64,000 nt of DNA, taken from the NCBI RefSeq assembly GCF_000744185.1, contig NZ_JQLL01000001.1:1951001-2015000 (forward strand), read 5' to 3'. The translations under genes were made by a program, and so were the position numbers. The stretch's first letter is position 1. The number at the start of each line of letters is the position of its first letter. Origin of the DNA: Carnobacterium funditum DSM 5970. GTDB lineage: Bacteria > Bacillota > Bacilli > Lactobacillales > Carnobacteriaceae. The notes under the pieces are model-generated. The model was not told the DNA's origin and searched no databases. It saw nothing but the letters and a program-made list of their open reading frames with translations. Positions 61,552-64,000 of this stretch are shown here, piece after piece.

Positions 61552-63159
61552 ATGAAAGATAGGTTAATGGATGGGATGCAGCGTTTTTCCAAAGCAATGT
61601 TTATACCAGTATTGATTTTACCAATTGCAGGTATTCTAATTGCACTCGGTAATTTGTTTACAAATGCAAAACTAATTGAAACCGTTCCCTTTTTAGATAA
61701 CCCTATTACAATGGGATTTGGATCTATTTTATCCGGATCATTGGTTTCAATCTTAAGTAATCTGGGGTTAATATTTTGTATGGGCTTAGCAGTCGGCTTA
61801 GCGAATAAGAAAAAATCAGAAGCAGGATTTACAGCAGTATTAGGCTACTTAGTTTTTGTTAACGCTATGAATAAATTTATGGAACTTAGCGGAGTATTGT
61901 TTGTAGGTGAATCACTGCAAGGTACCGGACAAACGATGGTTCTAGGTGTACAAATACTTGATATGGGTGTTTTTCTTGGTATTATATTAGGAATTGTAAC
62001 GGCATTAGTACACAACAAATTCTCTGATAAAGAATTTAATAATGCTTTTCAAATATATGGGGGTACACGATTTTCATTCATTATGTTAATTCCAGTAGTT
62101 GTTTTACTGGCTATTGCCTTTACTTATATTTGGCCATTTTTCCAAAATGGTATTAACAGTTTAGGAACACTAATAAATCAAAGTGGAAATTTTGGGATTT
62201 TCTTATATGGCTCATTAGAGCGTTTATTGATTCCAACTGGACTACATCACTTAGTCTATACGCCTTTCTTGTATACATCTCTAGGAGGAATTCAAGAAGT
62301 TGGAGGACAAATTTTTGAAGGAGCAAGAAATATTTATTTTGCAGAAATTGCAGATCCTTCTGTTAAAATCTTATCTTCAAGTGTTATCTGGGATGCACGT
62401 GGCATATCTAAAATGTTTGGATTAATTGGCGCATGTCTGGCTATGTATCATACAGCTAGCCCTGAAAATAAAGGGAAAGCAAGAGCAATATTAATTCCAG
62501 CAGTAGTTACTTCATTTGTAGCTGGTGTAACCGAGCCAATCGAATTTTCATTCATGTTTGTCGCACCGCTATTATTTGCGGTACATGCGGTATTAAGTGG
62601 GCTGAGCATGGTTGTATTAAATGTACTGAATGTAAGAGCCATTGGACCAAATGGTTTTATCGATTTCTTATTGTACAATGTACCGTTAGGAATTGAAAAA
62701 ACAGGATGGCCAATGTATGTTCTAGTAGGATTAGTATTCTTTGCTATTTATTACTTCACATTCCGATTCTTGATTACCAAATTTAAGTTTAAAACCATTG
62801 GACGTGAAGAGACAGGAAAAGAAACAAAATTATACTCTAAGAATGAATACAATGAAAGTAAAAGTAAAAAAGCAACCTCTAATGAAGCTCAACCTCAGGG
62901 AGGTACTGGGTTAGCCAGCACAATTGTTGCGGCACTAGGTGGACCAGACAATATCAATACAGTAACCAATTGTTATACGCGTTTAAGATTAACATTAGAT
63001 CAGCCAGATAAAATAGATGAGCTGGTATTAAAAAATGATACAGGAGCAAGTGGAGTCATTATTAAAGATCACAATGTACAAGTCGTTTATGGGTTACAAG
63101 TAGAAAGTGTCAGAAAAGCTGTTGATCAGTTTTTAGGAAGAGAAGCAGAAGAAGAATAA
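61552..63159 (+). CDS. PTS alpha-glucoside transporter, fused EIICB
   Basis: A 535-residue permease of the glucose/maltose superfamily of the phosphotransferase system. Residues about 1-420 form the EIIC domain (FSKAMFIPVLILPIAGILIALGN near the start, GLHHLVYTPF, VTEPIEFSFMFVAP). The C-terminal 80 residues form EIIB with the phosphorylated Cys in TNCYTRLRLTL. There is no EIIA domain, so a separate EIIA-Glc must serve it. The neighbouring GH4 gene suggests maltose or another alpha-glucoside as substrate. The ATG at 61552 follows GGAGG; an upstream in-frame ATG at 61447 is unlikely because it lies in the terminator. Confidence 0.93.
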   Translation: MKDRLMDGMQRFSKAMFIPVLILPIAGILIALGNLFTNAKLIETVPFLDNPITMGFGSILSGSLVSILSNLGLIFCMGLAVGLANKKKSEAGFTAVLGYLVFVNAMNKFMELSGVLFVGESLQGTGQTMVLGVQILDMGVFLGIILGIVTALVHNKFSDKEFNNAFQIYGGTRFSFIMLIPVVVLLAIAFTYIWPFFQNGINSLGTLINQSGNFGIFLYGSLERLLIPTGLHHLVYTPFLYTSLGGIQEVGGQIFEGARNIYFAEIADPSVKILSSSVIWDARGISKMFGLIGACLAMYHTASPENKGKARAILIPAVVTSFVAGVTEPIEFSFMFVAPLLFAVHAVLSGLSMVVLNVLNVRAIGPNGFIDFLLYNVPLGIEKTGWPMYVLVGLVFFAIYYFTFRFLITKFKFKTIGREETGKETKLYSKNEYNESKSKKATSNEAQPQGGTGLASTIVAALGGPDNINTVTNCYTRLRLTLDQPDKIDELVLKNDTGASGVIIKDHNVQVVYGLQVESVRKAVDQFLGREAEEE

Positions 63160-63187
63160 CTAAATGAGCTAATTTGAAAGGAAGTAA

Positions 63188-64000
<813 letters not shown>

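Overview
The window is AT-rich, densely packed DNA from a low-GC Gram-positive bacterium. The gene set points to the Lactobacillales, most likely a Carnobacterium-like member of the Carnobacteriaceae. It combines an agmatine deiminase/putrescine carbamoyltransferase cluster with a membrane LuxR regulator, BmpA-NupABC nucleoside uptake, a CcpN/PDRP/pyruvate phosphate dikinase operon, a glutathione-type formaldehyde detoxification pair, heterodimeric ABC exporters, an alpha-glucoside PTS with a GH4 glycosidase, and many CcpA-type cre sites. The genus is an inference; no rRNA or tRNA is present to fix it.

Layout. 1-3.4 kb: the 3' end of a sensor histidine kinase, a decayed 1.2-kb stretch, then a run of very small genes. 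Four encode SHOCT-domain membrane peptides and one a methionine-rich exported protein. Two promoters in this region carry four 11-bp direct repeats at the same distance from the -10 box, the signature of an OmpR/PhoB-type response regulator. 3.7-7.1 kb: a LID-less adenylate-kinase-like protein, a methyltransferase and an exported bactofilin-like membrane protein. 7.4-17.4 kb: DegV, then a nucleoside salvage block (deoD, a Crp/Fnr regulator, deoB, bmpA-nupABC, purine permease). 17.4-24.4 kb: sulfurtransferase, a zinc-ribbon membrane protein, formaldehyde detoxification, topoisomerase III and an ArsR regulator. 24.5-29.6 kb: a heterodimeric ABC exporter whose terminator hairpin is split by a complete IS3/IS150-type element. 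30-37.3 kb: fhs, a YkvA-like protein, a phosphoesterase, a DrrAB-type ABC transporter and a diguanylate cyclase.

37.8-42.8 kb: aguR, ptcA, aguD and aguA, without an adjacent carbamate kinase. 43-49.5 kb: an EIIC_2-type membrane protein with a ketopantoate reductase, then ccpN-PDRP-ppdK. 49.7-56.1 kb: a CapA-like lipoprotein, a LURP-one-like protein, a polysaccharide deacetylase, an oligopeptide-binding lipoprotein, a HAD phosphatase, gene relics and a 34-residue Cys-rich ORF. 56.2-59.3 kb: a dead PAS-domain gene, then a thiol-redox operon (membrane protein, CcdA, ResA-like protein, thioredoxin). 59.5-64 kb: a degenerate-GGDEF membrane protein and a BcsA-like glycosyltransferase cut off by a deletion that joins it to the C-terminal half of an RpiR regulator, then an alpha-glucoside PTS EIICB and the start of malA.

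The genes fit a fermentative host that salvages nucleosides, makes ATP from agmatine, subjects peripheral catabolism to CcpA control and is losing genes. Seven to eight stretches are pseudogenes or fragments. The SHOCT/Met-rich cluster with its repeat-array promoters is the best candidate for an undescribed system.
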